Shown here: positions 41,790 to 48,912 of the stretch, in pieces | How positions within the stretch are numbered: the stretch's first letter is position 1 | Layout of the letters: each line of letters starts with the position of its first letter | Source: Arthrobacter_E sp044748305 | GTDB lineage: Bacteria; Actinomycetota; Actinomycetes; Actinomycetales; Micrococcaceae | NCBI RefSeq assembly: GCF_044748305.1 | Contig: NZ_JBIVFT010000014.1 | Coordinates: 15,651 to 79,650 of the forward strand | DNA length: 64,000 nucleotides | Direction: 5' to 3' | The notes under the pieces: model-generated | Databases searched by the model: none | What the model was told of the DNA's origin: nothing | The model's input: only the letters and a program-made list of their open reading frames with translations | Translations under genes and position numbers: made by a program

Positions 41790-42389
41790 ATGTTCGTGAA
41801 AGTGTGCGGCTTGAGCACGCCCGAATCCGTGCGTGCAGTCGTCGACGCAGGGGCGCACGCGGTGGGATTCGTACTCACCCCGAGCCCGCGTCAGGTCACT
41901 CCGGAGCAGGTCCGGGAACTGCTGGCCGAGGTGCCGTCCGAGGTGGCCGCCGTCGGCGTCTTCCGTCATGAAGAAGCCTACGAGGCGGCGAGTCTTGCCT
42001 CGGAAGCGGGACTGAGCTGGATCCAGCTGCACGGTGAGCGGACACCGCAGGAGGTCGATGCCCTGCAGGAGCGCGGCTTCTCGGTGATCCGGGCAGTCCG
42101 GATGGATGATCCGGAGCGGATGTTCGCCGATTGGGGCGAGGAACTGCTGCTGGTGGACGCTTCTGTGCCGGGTTCCGGGGAGTCCTGGGATTACGCCTCG
42201 GTACGGGAACGCGGCCTCGACGGCCGACGCTGGCTGCTGGCGGGAGGGCTCGACGCCGGCAATGTCGCCGAGGCCGCGGAAGCGGCTCTGGCCTGGGGCG
42301 TGGACGTCTCGTCCGGCGTCGAAAGCTCGCGTGGAGTGAAGGATCTGGAGAAGATCCGGGCCTTCGTGGCCGCCGCGCTGGCGGAGTAA
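41790..42389 (+). CDS. trpF: Phosphoribosylanthranilate isomerase
   Basis: The 199-residue TIM barrel catalyses the Amadori rearrangement in tryptophan synthesis. Its motifs are VKVCGLSTPESVRAVVDAGAHAVGFVLTPSPRQV, IQLHGERTP, LLVDASVPGSGESWDY and the phosphate-binding end LAGGLDAGNVAEA and GVDVSSGVESSRGVKDLEKI. The catalytic cysteine lies in VCGL. GGGAGGA precedes the ATG at 41790. It stands alone; no other trp gene is in this window. Confidence 0.94.
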   Translation: MFVKVCGLSTPESVRAVVDAGAHAVGFVLTPSPRQVTPEQVRELLAEVPSEVAAVGVFRHEEAYEAASLASEAGLSWIQLHGERTPQEVDALQERGFSVIRAVRMDDPERMFADWGEELLLVDASVPGSGESWDYASVRERGLDGRRWLLAGGLDAGNVAEAAEAALAWGVDVSSGVESSRGVKDLEKIRAFVAAALAE

Positions 42390-42394
42390 CCTTC

Positions 42395-42455
42395 CCCCGG
42401 CTTGTGTGCTCAGTTGTTCCACGGAACATCCGCAACAACTGAGCACACAGCGGGG
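42395..42455. terminator. Palindrome between trpF and the APC permease gene
   Basis: GTGTGCTCAGTTGTT pairs with AACAACTGAGCACAC and an outer CCCCG/CGGGG clamp is present, around a loop that contains its own short pair GTTCC/GGAAC. The flanking genes converge. The stem sequence GCTCAGTTG recalls the central block of the 28898 palindrome. Confidence 0.8.
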
Positions 42456-42467
42456 AGGAGCGTCGGC

Positions 42468-43910
42468 TCAGCTGAGCCGACGCCGCGGGCTGTCCGGGTT
42501 CATCAGCGAATTCTTGCGTCCATAGGCGAAGTAGATGACCAGGCCGATCACGAGCCAGACGCCGAAGCGCAGCCAGGTCTCCCAGTGCAGCTGCGAGATC
42601 AGGAACAGCGAGGCGACGACGCCGATCAGCGGCACCACCGGCATGAGCGGCAGGCGGAATTCGCGCGGGGCATCCGGACGCGAGTAGCGGAACACGATGA
42701 CGGAGACCGAGACCACCACGAAGGCGGCGAGGATGCCGATGTTCGTCAGATCGGCCACTTGCCGGATCGGCAGCACACCGGCCAGCAGTGCGGCCGCGGC
42801 ACCGGCGATCCAGGTGACGCGCTGCGGGGTGCCGCCGCGATCCACCTTGGAGAACCACTTGGGCAGCAGACCGTCGCGGCTCATGGAGAACCAGACGCGG
42901 GTCACGCCGAGCAGGAAGGTCAGCATCACGGTGAGGATGGACAGCACTGCGAAGGCGGAGATGATGGTCGCGATCACCGGCATGCCCACATTCGAGAAGG
43001 CGGAGGCGAAGCCGGCCTTGGGGTCGATGTCCTTGTAATTCTGCATGCCGGTCAGGACCAGGGTGGCCAGGACGTAGAGGATCATCGCGATCACGAGGGA
43101 CAGGATGATCGCCTTGGGCATGTGCTTCTTGCCGTCCTTGGCTTCTTCCGCGGCGGTGCTCATGGCGTCGTAGCCGAACACCGCGAAGAAGACGGTGGCG
43201 GCGCCGGTGAAGATGGGCCCGAACCCGGTGGGCATGAACGGGTTGTAGTTGTTGGTGTTCACGAAGAACACTCCGAGGCCGATGATGAAGAGGATCAGGA
43301 TCACCTTGAGGCCGACCGCGATCAGCTCGAAGCGTCCGAACGCCTTCGTGCCGCGGCTGAGGATCCAGGTCACCAGGAGGCACACGAGGATGGCGGGCAG
43401 GTTGATCCAGCCGCCCTTGCCCTCATCGAAGGTGGACGTCAGTTCGACGGGCATCTGGAAGCCCAGCCCGGCCAGGAAGAAGTTCAGGTAGCCGGAGATG
43501 CCGATCGCGACCACGGCCACGATCGCCACGTACTCCAGCAGCAGATCCCAGCCGATGAACCAGCCGACCACCTCGCCCAGCGCCACATAGCCGTAGGTGT
43601 AGGCCGAACCGGCCTTCGGGATCATCCCGGCGAACTCGGCGTAGGACAGGGCGGCCGCGGCGGACGCGAGCCCTGCGATCAGGAAGGAGATGAGGACCGC
43701 CGGCCCCACGCCGGGGTTGGCGTCGTCGCCATGGGCCACCAGCCCGGCCAGGGAGAAGATGCCGACGCCGATGATGCCGCCGACGCCGATCGCAGTGAGC
43801 TGCCAGAGACCGAGTGAGCGGAACAGACCTCCCTCGCCGGAGTTCTCTTCGTCCATCTCGTCGATGGGCTTCCTGCGGAAGACTGAGAACGGGTTTGCTG
43901 TTCGTGACAT
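42468..43910 (-). CDS. APC-superfamily amino-acid permease
   Basis: The 480-residue transporter has about twelve helices. It begins with LWQLTAIGVGGIIGVGIFSLAGLVAH (the APC helix-1 motif) and contains KAGSAYTYGYVALGEVVGWFIGWDLLLEY and GYDAMSTAAEEAKDGKKHMPKAI, typical of cationic-amino-acid-transporter-like proteins (YfnA/CAT group). The ATG at 43910 follows AATGAGG; one four codons upstream is possible. It is monocistronic, with palindromes beyond its end. Substrate is probably a basic or neutral amino acid. Confidence 0.9.
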   Translation of the reverse strand: MSRTANPFSVFRRKPIDEMDEENSGEGGLFRSLGLWQLTAIGVGGIIGVGIFSLAGLVAHGDDANPGVGPAVLISFLIAGLASAAAALSYAEFAGMIPKAGSAYTYGYVALGEVVGWFIGWDLLLEYVAIVAVVAIGISGYLNFFLAGLGFQMPVELTSTFDEGKGGWINLPAILVCLLVTWILSRGTKAFGRFELIAVGLKVILILFIIGLGVFFVNTNNYNPFMPTGFGPIFTGAATVFFAVFGYDAMSTAAEEAKDGKKHMPKAIILSLVIAMILYVLATLVLTGMQNYKDIDPKAGFASAFSNVGMPVIATIISAFAVLSILTVMLTFLLGVTRVWFSMSRDGLLPKWFSKVDRGGTPQRVTWIAGAAAALLAGVLPIRQVADLTNIGILAAFVVVSVSVIVFRYSRPDAPREFRLPLMPVVPLIGVVASLFLISQLHWETWLRFGVWLVIGLVIYFAYGRKNSLMNPDSPRRRLS

Positions 43911-44024
43911 GTCTGGCCTCATTTCTCATGCGTCGTGGCCGGCGTCTACACGCCGTCCTTCTTGGAACTATGCCCCTCGCTCAGGGGCCGATCAAGGGAT
44001 CAATCAGGGTGAACCCTGGGGGAT

Positions 44025-44046
44025 TCTGCCAGGATTTCTTGGCAGA
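44025..44046. promoter_or_regulatory. Inverted repeat TCTGCCA-N8-TGGCAGA upstream of yccF
   Basis: Seven-base arms separated by eight bases end nine bases before the start codon at 44055. A CAGACT sequence within the right arm lies six bases from the ATG and may be an imperfect -10 box. Its position suggests an operator or a 5' hairpin; neither is tested. Confidence 0.4.
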
Positions 44047-44054
44047 CTTAAGTC

Positions 44055-44456
44055 ATGAAGACCCTGTTGAACATCATCTGGCTCGTCTTCGGGGGCCTGT
44101 GGCTGGCCATCGGCTACTTCGCCGCCGGCCTGATCTGCTGCATCCTGATCGTGACCATTCCGTGGGGTATCGCGTCGTTCCGGGTCGGGGCGTACGCGCT
44201 GTGGCCGTTCGGCCGGACGGTGGTGGAGAAGCCCGGCGGGAGCGGCGGCTTCGCTCTCCTGGGCAACGTCATCTGGTTCCTGGTGGCGGGCCTGTGGCTG
44301 GCCATCGGCCACGTGGTGACAGCGATCCCCATGTTCGTGAGCATCATCGGGATCCCGCTCGGCATTGCGAACCTGAAGCTGATCCCGGTATCTCTGATGC
44401 CGCTGGGCAAGGAGATCGTGCCGACGGACCGGCCCTTCGCGGCGAACTACCGCTGA
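44055..44456 (+). CDS. YccF-domain membrane protein
   Basis: The 133-residue protein contains two YccF repeats: NIIWLVFGGLWLAIGYFAAGLI, then TIPWGIASFRVGAYALWPFGRTVV, and again NVIWFLVAGLWLAIGHVVTAI, then GIPLGIANLKLIPVSLMPLGKEIV. It should have four membrane helices. YccF proteins are widespread inner-membrane proteins of unknown function. No ribosome-binding site is evident; the promoter box is poorly defined. Two hairpins follow the gene. Confidence 0.9.
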   Translation: MKTLLNIIWLVFGGLWLAIGYFAAGLICCILIVTIPWGIASFRVGAYALWPFGRTVVEKPGGSGGFALLGNVIWFLVAGLWLAIGHVVTAIPMFVSIIGIPLGIANLKLIPVSLMPLGKEIVPTDRPFAANYR

Positions 44457-44457
44457 G

Positions 44458-44488
44458 CCGTGGGCGGGCCCGCCGGGCGCGCCCACGG
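44458..44488 (+). terminator. GC-rich hairpin after yccF
   Basis: CCGTGGGCG pairs with CGCCCACGG immediately after the yccF stop codon. It is strongly GC-rich and without a U tract, as is common in actinobacterial terminators. Confidence 0.65.
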
Positions 44489-44494
44489 AACCGG

Positions 44495-44532
44495 CCATGA
44501 GGACCGGATGCCACGGCATCCGGTCCTCATGG
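44495..44532. repeat. Perfect hairpin with 18-bp arms
   Basis: CCATGAGGACCGGATGCC pairs completely with its complement around a two-base centre. Lying just after the first yccF hairpin and before the carboxypeptidase promoter, it may be a second-stage terminator or another palindromic element; its sequence is unlike the other families here. Confidence 0.75.
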
Positions 44533-44599
44533 CGCTTAACACTGGCGATATGCCCTCTGCCGTTGAGTGGATCCTGTCCATTCAGCTCAGGAGGAAGAC

Positions 44600-45181
44600 A
44601 TGTCCAGATCCCGACGGCGCCTGCTCGGCGCCCTCTGCCTCGGTGCGGTCCTGGTAACCGCGTGCACGGTTCCGGCGGTGCTTCCCGTCATCGGCTCCGC
44701 GCCCGCCGCCTCAGCCGGCGGCTCAGTGAACGACGACGGCGCCATCCCCCTGGGGAGCCCGGTGTCGCTCGACAGCGGGGTGCCCGCCGTGAGCTGGCTG
44801 CGCCCGGGCCTGCTGAAGGCGCTCCGTGACGCGCAGCAGGAAGCGGCACCCGCGGGCGTCTCGATCACGATCAGCAGCGGATGGCGCAGCGAGCGGCTGC
44901 AGGAACAGCTCCTGGACGACGCGACCCGGAAGTACGGTTCCCGGGCCGAGGCGGCCCGATGGGTGGCCACCCCGTCCACCTCGCCGCATGTCACCGGGGA
45001 CGCCGTGGACGTGGGAAACGAGGACGCCATGAGCTGGCTCGCCCAGCACGGTGCCCGTTTCGGCTTGTGCCAGATCTATGCCAATGAGCGCTGGCACTTC
45101 GAACTGCGTCCAGCTGCCCGCCAGGAGGGCTGCCCCGTCATGTACCCGGATCCCAGCGTGGACCCGAGGATGGCCGCGTGA
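44600..45181 (+). CDS. Secreted M15-family D,D-carboxypeptidase (VanY-like)
   Basis: The 193-residue precursor has a signal peptide or lipoprotein signal (RRRLLGALCLGAVLVTAC). The VanY/DacB-type zinc peptidase domain shows SGWRSERLQEQL, the metal motif SPHVTGDAVDVG and the catalytic NERWHFEL. Such enzymes trim the terminal D-Ala from peptidoglycan stem peptides outside the membrane. AGGAGGAAG precedes the ATG. It lies directly upstream of a VanR/VanS-like two-component pair, which probably adjusts wall metabolism with it. Confidence 0.9.
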   Translation: MSRSRRRLLGALCLGAVLVTACTVPAVLPVIGSAPAASAGGSVNDDGAIPLGSPVSLDSGVPAVSWLRPGLLKALRDAQQEAAPAGVSITISSGWRSERLQEQLLDDATRKYGSRAEAARWVATPSTSPHVTGDAVDVGNEDAMSWLAQHGARFGLCQIYANERWHFELRPAARQEGCPVMYPDPSVDPRMAA

Positions 45182-45221
45182 CGATCCTGACCGCTCGCAG
45201 CCCGCTGGCTAGACTCTGACC

Positions 45222-45902
45222 ATGCGGATCCTGATCGTCGAGGACGAACCGTATCTGGCCGACTCCATGGCCGAGGGCCTGCGGCGCGAGGCGTTCTCTG
45301 TCGACGTCGCCTATGACGGCGGCACTGCCCTGGAACTGCTCGCCGTCAACGCATACGACGCGGTGGTTCTGGACCGTGATGTCCCCGGACCCACAGGGGA
45401 TGAGATCGCCCGCTGGGTGGTGGAGACGGGGTTGGCCACCCGGCTCATCATGGTCACCGCCGCGGACCGCCTGGATGACAAGGTCAGCGGCTTCGAGACC
45501 GGGGTGGATGACTATCTGGCGAAGCCTTTCATGCTCAAGGAGCTCGTCCTCAGATTGCGGGCGCTGCTGCGGAGGCCGGCGTCGTTCCGGCCTCCGGTTC
45601 TGGACTCCGCCGGTGTACGGCTGGACCCGTTCCGGCGTGAAGTGAGCCGGGACGGGAGAGCGGTGGCACTGACCCGCAAGCAGTTCGCCGTGCTGGAGCT
45701 GCTGATGGGCGCCGACGGCGGCGTGCTCAGTGCGGAGGATCTCCTGGAGCGGGCGTGGGACGAGAACGCCGATCCGTTCACGAACACCGTCCGCATCACC
45801 ATCTCCTCGTTGCGCAAGAAACTCGGGGACCCGTGGCTGATCCATACCCTGGTCGGAGTGGGTTACCGCTTCGGTGAGGCTTCCGAAGGGGGAGCCGTAT
45901 GA
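45222..45902 (+). CDS. OmpR/PhoB-family response regulator (VanR-like)
   Basis: The 226-residue regulator has a receiver domain (VEDEP, phosphoacceptor D51 in VVLDRDVPGPTG, conserved K in YLAKPFMLKELVLRLRALLRR) and a winged-helix effector (LTRKQFAVLELLMGADGGVLSAEDLLERAWDENADPF). TAGACT followed by six bases then ATG indicates a leaderless message. Its stop overlaps the kinase start by four bases. Confidence 0.94.
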   Translation: MRILIVEDEPYLADSMAEGLRREAFSVDVAYDGGTALELLAVNAYDAVVLDRDVPGPTGDEIARWVVETGLATRLIMVTAADRLDDKVSGFETGVDDYLAKPFMLKELVLRLRALLRRPASFRPPVLDSAGVRLDPFRREVSRDGRAVALTRKQFAVLELLMGADGGVLSAEDLLERAWDENADPFTNTVRITISSLRKKLGDPWLIHTLVGVGYRFGEASEGGAV

Positions 45903-47020
45903 GCATGGACGCGCGCCGTCCGGGGGTGCAGGGCACCCGGAGGGCTCCCGGGCTCGGCATCCGGGTGAAGCTCACCCTGAGCTACGCGGCCTTCCTGTTC
46001 GTCTCCGGTACGGCCTTTTTCGCACTGGTGCTTCTGCTGCTGCGATACCTCCCGGCGGGAAGCCTGGTCACGGTGGACGGCGGTTTCGCACCCAGCCGTG
46101 GCGACCTCATGGACGCATTGCTGCCCAAGGCGGCGCTGGGCCTGGTGTTCTTCGCCGTCGTCGGGCTGGTGGGCGGCTGGCTGCTCTCCGGCGCGATGCT
46201 CAAACCCATCGAACGCATCCGTGAGGTGACGCTGGCCGTTCAGCACGGTGAGGTGAACCGGCGCATCCGCCTGGAAGGACGATCCGATGAGCTGCGGGAA
46301 CTCGCCGACTCGGTGGACGTCATGCTGGACCGGCTCTCAGCCATGCTGGACGAGCAGCGCCGCTTCGCGGCCAATGCCTCGCACGAGCTGCGCACTCCGC
46401 ATGCGGTGATGAGCGGGATGCTCGAGCTGGCGGAGGCGGACCCGGGGGCCGTGGACGTCCCACACTTGCTCCGGCGCCTCCAGGAGGTCAACAACCGGGC
46501 GACGAACACTCTGGAAGCACTCCTGGCGCTCACTCGGGCGGAGGGCTCGCGGCTTCGTCTCGAACCCTGCGATCTGGCAGAACTGGCCGAGGAGGCTCTG
46601 GGGGCTCAGCGGGAGGAACTGGCCGCGCGCAGGATCACGGTGACTGCCGAGTACGGCGGGGCCCCGTTGGAGGGGGATCCTGTCCTGCTGGCTCAGCTGG
46701 TGGGCAATCTGGTGCGGAACGCCGTCGTGCACAATCTGCCCAGTGGCGGCGAGCTGCGGCTTCGCAGCGGTGAGCTTCCGGGGCAGGGAGCGTACCTCGA
46801 GCTGGAGAACCCCGGAGACGAGCTGAACCCTGAGCAGCTGAGCCACCTGACCGAGCCCTTTGTGCAAGGCCGTGGACGTCAGGCCGGACCAGGCCGGGGC
46901 TCGGGGCTGGGATTGGCCATCGTGGCGGCGATCGCCCAGGCGCACGGTGCGCGCTTGACGCTCTCCGCCCTGCCGGAGGGCGGGCTGCGGGTCCTGCTCG
47001 TCTTCCCGCGAGCAGTCTGA
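45899..47020 (+). CDS. Sensor histidine kinase (VanS-like)
   Basis: This 373-residue kinase has two membrane helices (about 24-49 and 77-98) bounding a short extracytoplasmic loop, a HAMP region, a HisKA domain with H162 in ASHELRTPHAVMSG, and an HATPase domain (LVGNLVRNAVVHN and GRGSGLGLAIVAAIAQAHGARLTLS). The box reads HELRTPH where most kinases have HELRTPL, an unusual change next to the phosphoacceptor. It is coupled to the response regulator and probably monitors the cell wall. Confidence 0.92.
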   Translation: MSMDARRPGVQGTRRAPGLGIRVKLTLSYAAFLFVSGTAFFALVLLLLRYLPAGSLVTVDGGFAPSRGDLMDALLPKAALGLVFFAVVGLVGGWLLSGAMLKPIERIREVTLAVQHGEVNRRIRLEGRSDELRELADSVDVMLDRLSAMLDEQRRFAANASHELRTPHAVMSGMLELAEADPGAVDVPHLLRRLQEVNNRATNTLEALLALTRAEGSRLRLEPCDLAELAEEALGAQREELAARRITVTAEYGGAPLEGDPVLLAQLVGNLVRNAVVHNLPSGGELRLRSGELPGQGAYLELENPGDELNPEQLSHLTEPFVQGRGRQAGPGRGSGLGLAIVAAIAQAHGARLTLSALPEGGLRVLLVFPRAV

Positions 47021-47051
47021 CAGCGCACGGCCTGACAGTGGAAGGCCCTGG

Positions 47052-47834
47052 TCAGACCGCCTGGAAGGCCCCGTCGGTGAAATGCGCGGCCACGGCGCTC
47101 GCGTTCAGATCGGCGGCGAGGGCGACGTCGGCCCCGAAACCACGCAGCACGAGCTCGCTTCCGCTGGCGCTCTCGGTGAGCTGGGCGGGCAGCTCATGGC
47201 GGAACGCGTCGAAGAGGGCGACGGCGGCCCGGGCCTCGGGGGAGAGGTGCGCGGGGGTGCGGCCGGGACCGGTACGCAGCAGGGAGGCGATGACCGCTCC
47301 GGCGCCCAGCTGATCTTCCAGGGCGGGGCGCAGGGCGCCGCCAGGCCAGCGCTCACCGGCGGCGATCACTGCGACGACGCCGGAGGGCGGCACGTGCCGG
47401 GCCAGCCAGTACGCCGTCGCGCTCGCGTTCCGGAGGGTCCCGGCCAGCAGCTCCGGAACCTGGCCGGCGAGGTGTTCGGAGATGGCGGATCCGTTGGGAG
47501 AGGGCAGGACGAGTTCCCGGCCGCCGTGCTCCCGGGCGTGCGTGCGGATCGACGTGGGGGACAGACTGAGGCGGCTGAGGCTCCGGGGAGCGGCGAGGAG
47601 GGCGCCGCGGTCCTGGGCCAGCCGGGCCGCGGCGGCGTGCAGTTCGCCGTCGCCCGGCGCCGCGCGGAACGGTCGTACCGTGAGCCCGGCTTCCACGCTG
47701 ACGGACACGGCGGTGGAGAAGGAGAGCGTGTCGACGACGACGGCGGCCTCCGCGCCGGGAAGTACGGCCCTGGCTCCCCGGAGCCCCCACTCGAGGCGGA
47801 CTGTGAAGGGCAGCTGACGATGTGCGGCATGCAT
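47052..47834 (-). CDS. comB: 2-phosphosulfolactate phosphatase family protein
   Basis: The 260-residue protein matches ComB: the magnesium-binding VVVDTLSFSTAVSVSVEAG, LSLSPTSIR, VLPSPNGSAISEHL, a GAGAVIASLL segment and VALAADLNASAVAAHF at the end. In methanogens ComB makes sulfolactate for coenzyme M; in bacteria without that pathway the family's true phosphatase substrate is unclear. Its ATG shares one base with the stop codon of the upstream DUF4031-HD gene, so the two are co-translated. Confidence 0.85.
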   Translation of the reverse strand: MHAAHRQLPFTVRLEWGLRGARAVLPGAEAAVVVDTLSFSTAVSVSVEAGLTVRPFRAAPGDGELHAAAARLAQDRGALLAAPRSLSRLSLSPTSIRTHAREHGGRELVLPSPNGSAISEHLAGQVPELLAGTLRNASATAYWLARHVPPSGVVAVIAAGERWPGGALRPALEDQLGAGAVIASLLRTGPGRTPAHLSPEARAAVALFDAFRHELPAQLTESASGSELVLRGFGADVALAADLNASAVAAHFTDGAFQAV

Positions 47835-48733
47835 CAGGCGTCACTCGTCCGTTCGAACCCGGACAGTTCCGAGCGCAGATTGGCCTGGGCTTTTCCCAAC
47901 CACAGGGACCGTGCCCGCGGACTGTGGAAGAGGGGGTTCAGGGACAGCAACTGGGCGACGACCGCGGCCCGGCCTCGGGCGAAATCGGGGTCCGGGACGT
48001 GGGCGTAGTCGGCGCGTACGGCACGGAGGTAGCGGGCGTAGCGCGGAGCGGGCCAGGCAAGGACCGAGAGGTCCGCATCGCAGAGCAGCTGTGCCGCGAT
48101 GTCGTCCGGACCCGGGGCGTGGTCGGCCGTGACCCGGACCAGCCGCGCCACGTCGGCGCGTTCCGTGGCGGGCAGCGAATGGAGGGTGGTCTCCGCGAGG
48201 ACCGCGGAATCTTCCTCATCCTGGCCGGGCACGCCACGGTACACGGCGTCGTGGAACCAGGCTGCGAGGAGAAGCCCGCGTTGCCGGTCCGCCGGGAGTC
48301 CTGCGTCCGGGAGCAGGAGGTCCAGTGCTTCCAGGACGTTCAGGAGGTGGACCCGCGAGTGGTAGTGGCGGTGCGGTTCTCCCCAGCGTTCCAGGAGGCT
48401 CTCGCCGAGGCCTGGTTCCTGGGGGAGCAGCCGCGCCCAGCGGTCCCGCAGGGCGGGCAGGATCTTGTCCGGGCGTTCGCGGGCCGGGATGCGCAGACCG
48501 CTGGCGGCAAGGCGGCGGGCGAGTTCCTTGCCGCTGACGCTCACCGCGCCTGCGGCCACGAGTCGCTCGAAGTGCCGCTCCGCGACGTCGTAGTGGTCGC
48601 CGTCGAAGGCGCGTTCCGGAATGCCTGCGGCTTTCGCAAAGGCGTGCAGTTCGTCCAGGGTGGCGTCGGAGACCAGATGCGAGAACACGGTTCCGTGCGC
48701 CGGCCAGAACGGTGGGTCGATCAGCACGGTCAT
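47834..48733 (-). CDS. DUF4031-HD phosphohydrolase fusion protein
   Basis: The 299-residue protein joins an N-terminal DUF4031 domain (about 1-90: LIDPPFWPAHGTVFSHLVSDATLDELHAFA and the FDGDHYDV motif) to a C-terminal HD-type hydrolase domain (HRHYHSRVHLLNVLEAL, WFHDAVYRG, LVRVTADH and CDADLSVL). HD proteins are metal-dependent phosphatases or phosphodiesterases. A TAGGAT box lies seven bases before the ATG. It is coupled to comB, suggesting linked phosphate-ester hydrolysis, but substrates are unknown. Confidence 0.85.
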   Translation of the reverse strand: MTVLIDPPFWPAHGTVFSHLVSDATLDELHAFAKAAGIPERAFDGDHYDVAERHFERLVAAGAVSVSGKELARRLAASGLRIPARERPDKILPALRDRWARLLPQEPGLGESLLERWGEPHRHYHSRVHLLNVLEALDLLLPDAGLPADRQRGLLLAAWFHDAVYRGVPGQDEEDSAVLAETTLHSLPATERADVARLVRVTADHAPGPDDIAAQLLCDADLSVLAWPAPRYARYLRAVRADYAHVPDPDFARGRAAVVAQLLSLNPLFHSPRARSLWLGKAQANLRSELSGFERTSDA

Positions 48734-48791
48734 GGTCGAAATCCTAGCCGGGAGGAGAGCCTGGGGGACCGCTCCAAGGCCTGTGGATAAC

Positions 48792-48824
48792 TTGACTCTC
48801 AAACTTGAGTTAAGTAGACTCAAC
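48792..48824 (+). promoter_or_regulatory. clpB promoter overlapped by an HspR-type HAIR repeat
   Basis: CTTGAGT-N7-ACTCAAC (48804-48824) matches the HspR inverted repeat CTTGAGT-N7-ACTCAAG at 13 of 14 positions. TTGACT (48792-48797), a 17-base spacer and TAGACT (48815-48820) form a promoter that it overlaps. HspR bound here would block transcription until heat or misfolding stress frees it. hspR itself is outside this window. Confidence 0.9.
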
Positions 48825-48912
48825 TTAGATGCGTTGACGGATGTGAACCGTCAGCGCTTGGATGAAATGACAACCCTGTCGTGGTCCGCAAGTGAGCTGG
48901 AAGGAGCCGTTT

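Noticed and set aside
44600..47020. A glycopeptide resistance cluster
   Set aside because: Only VanY-, VanR- and VanS-like genes are seen; vanH, vanA and vanX equivalents are missing.
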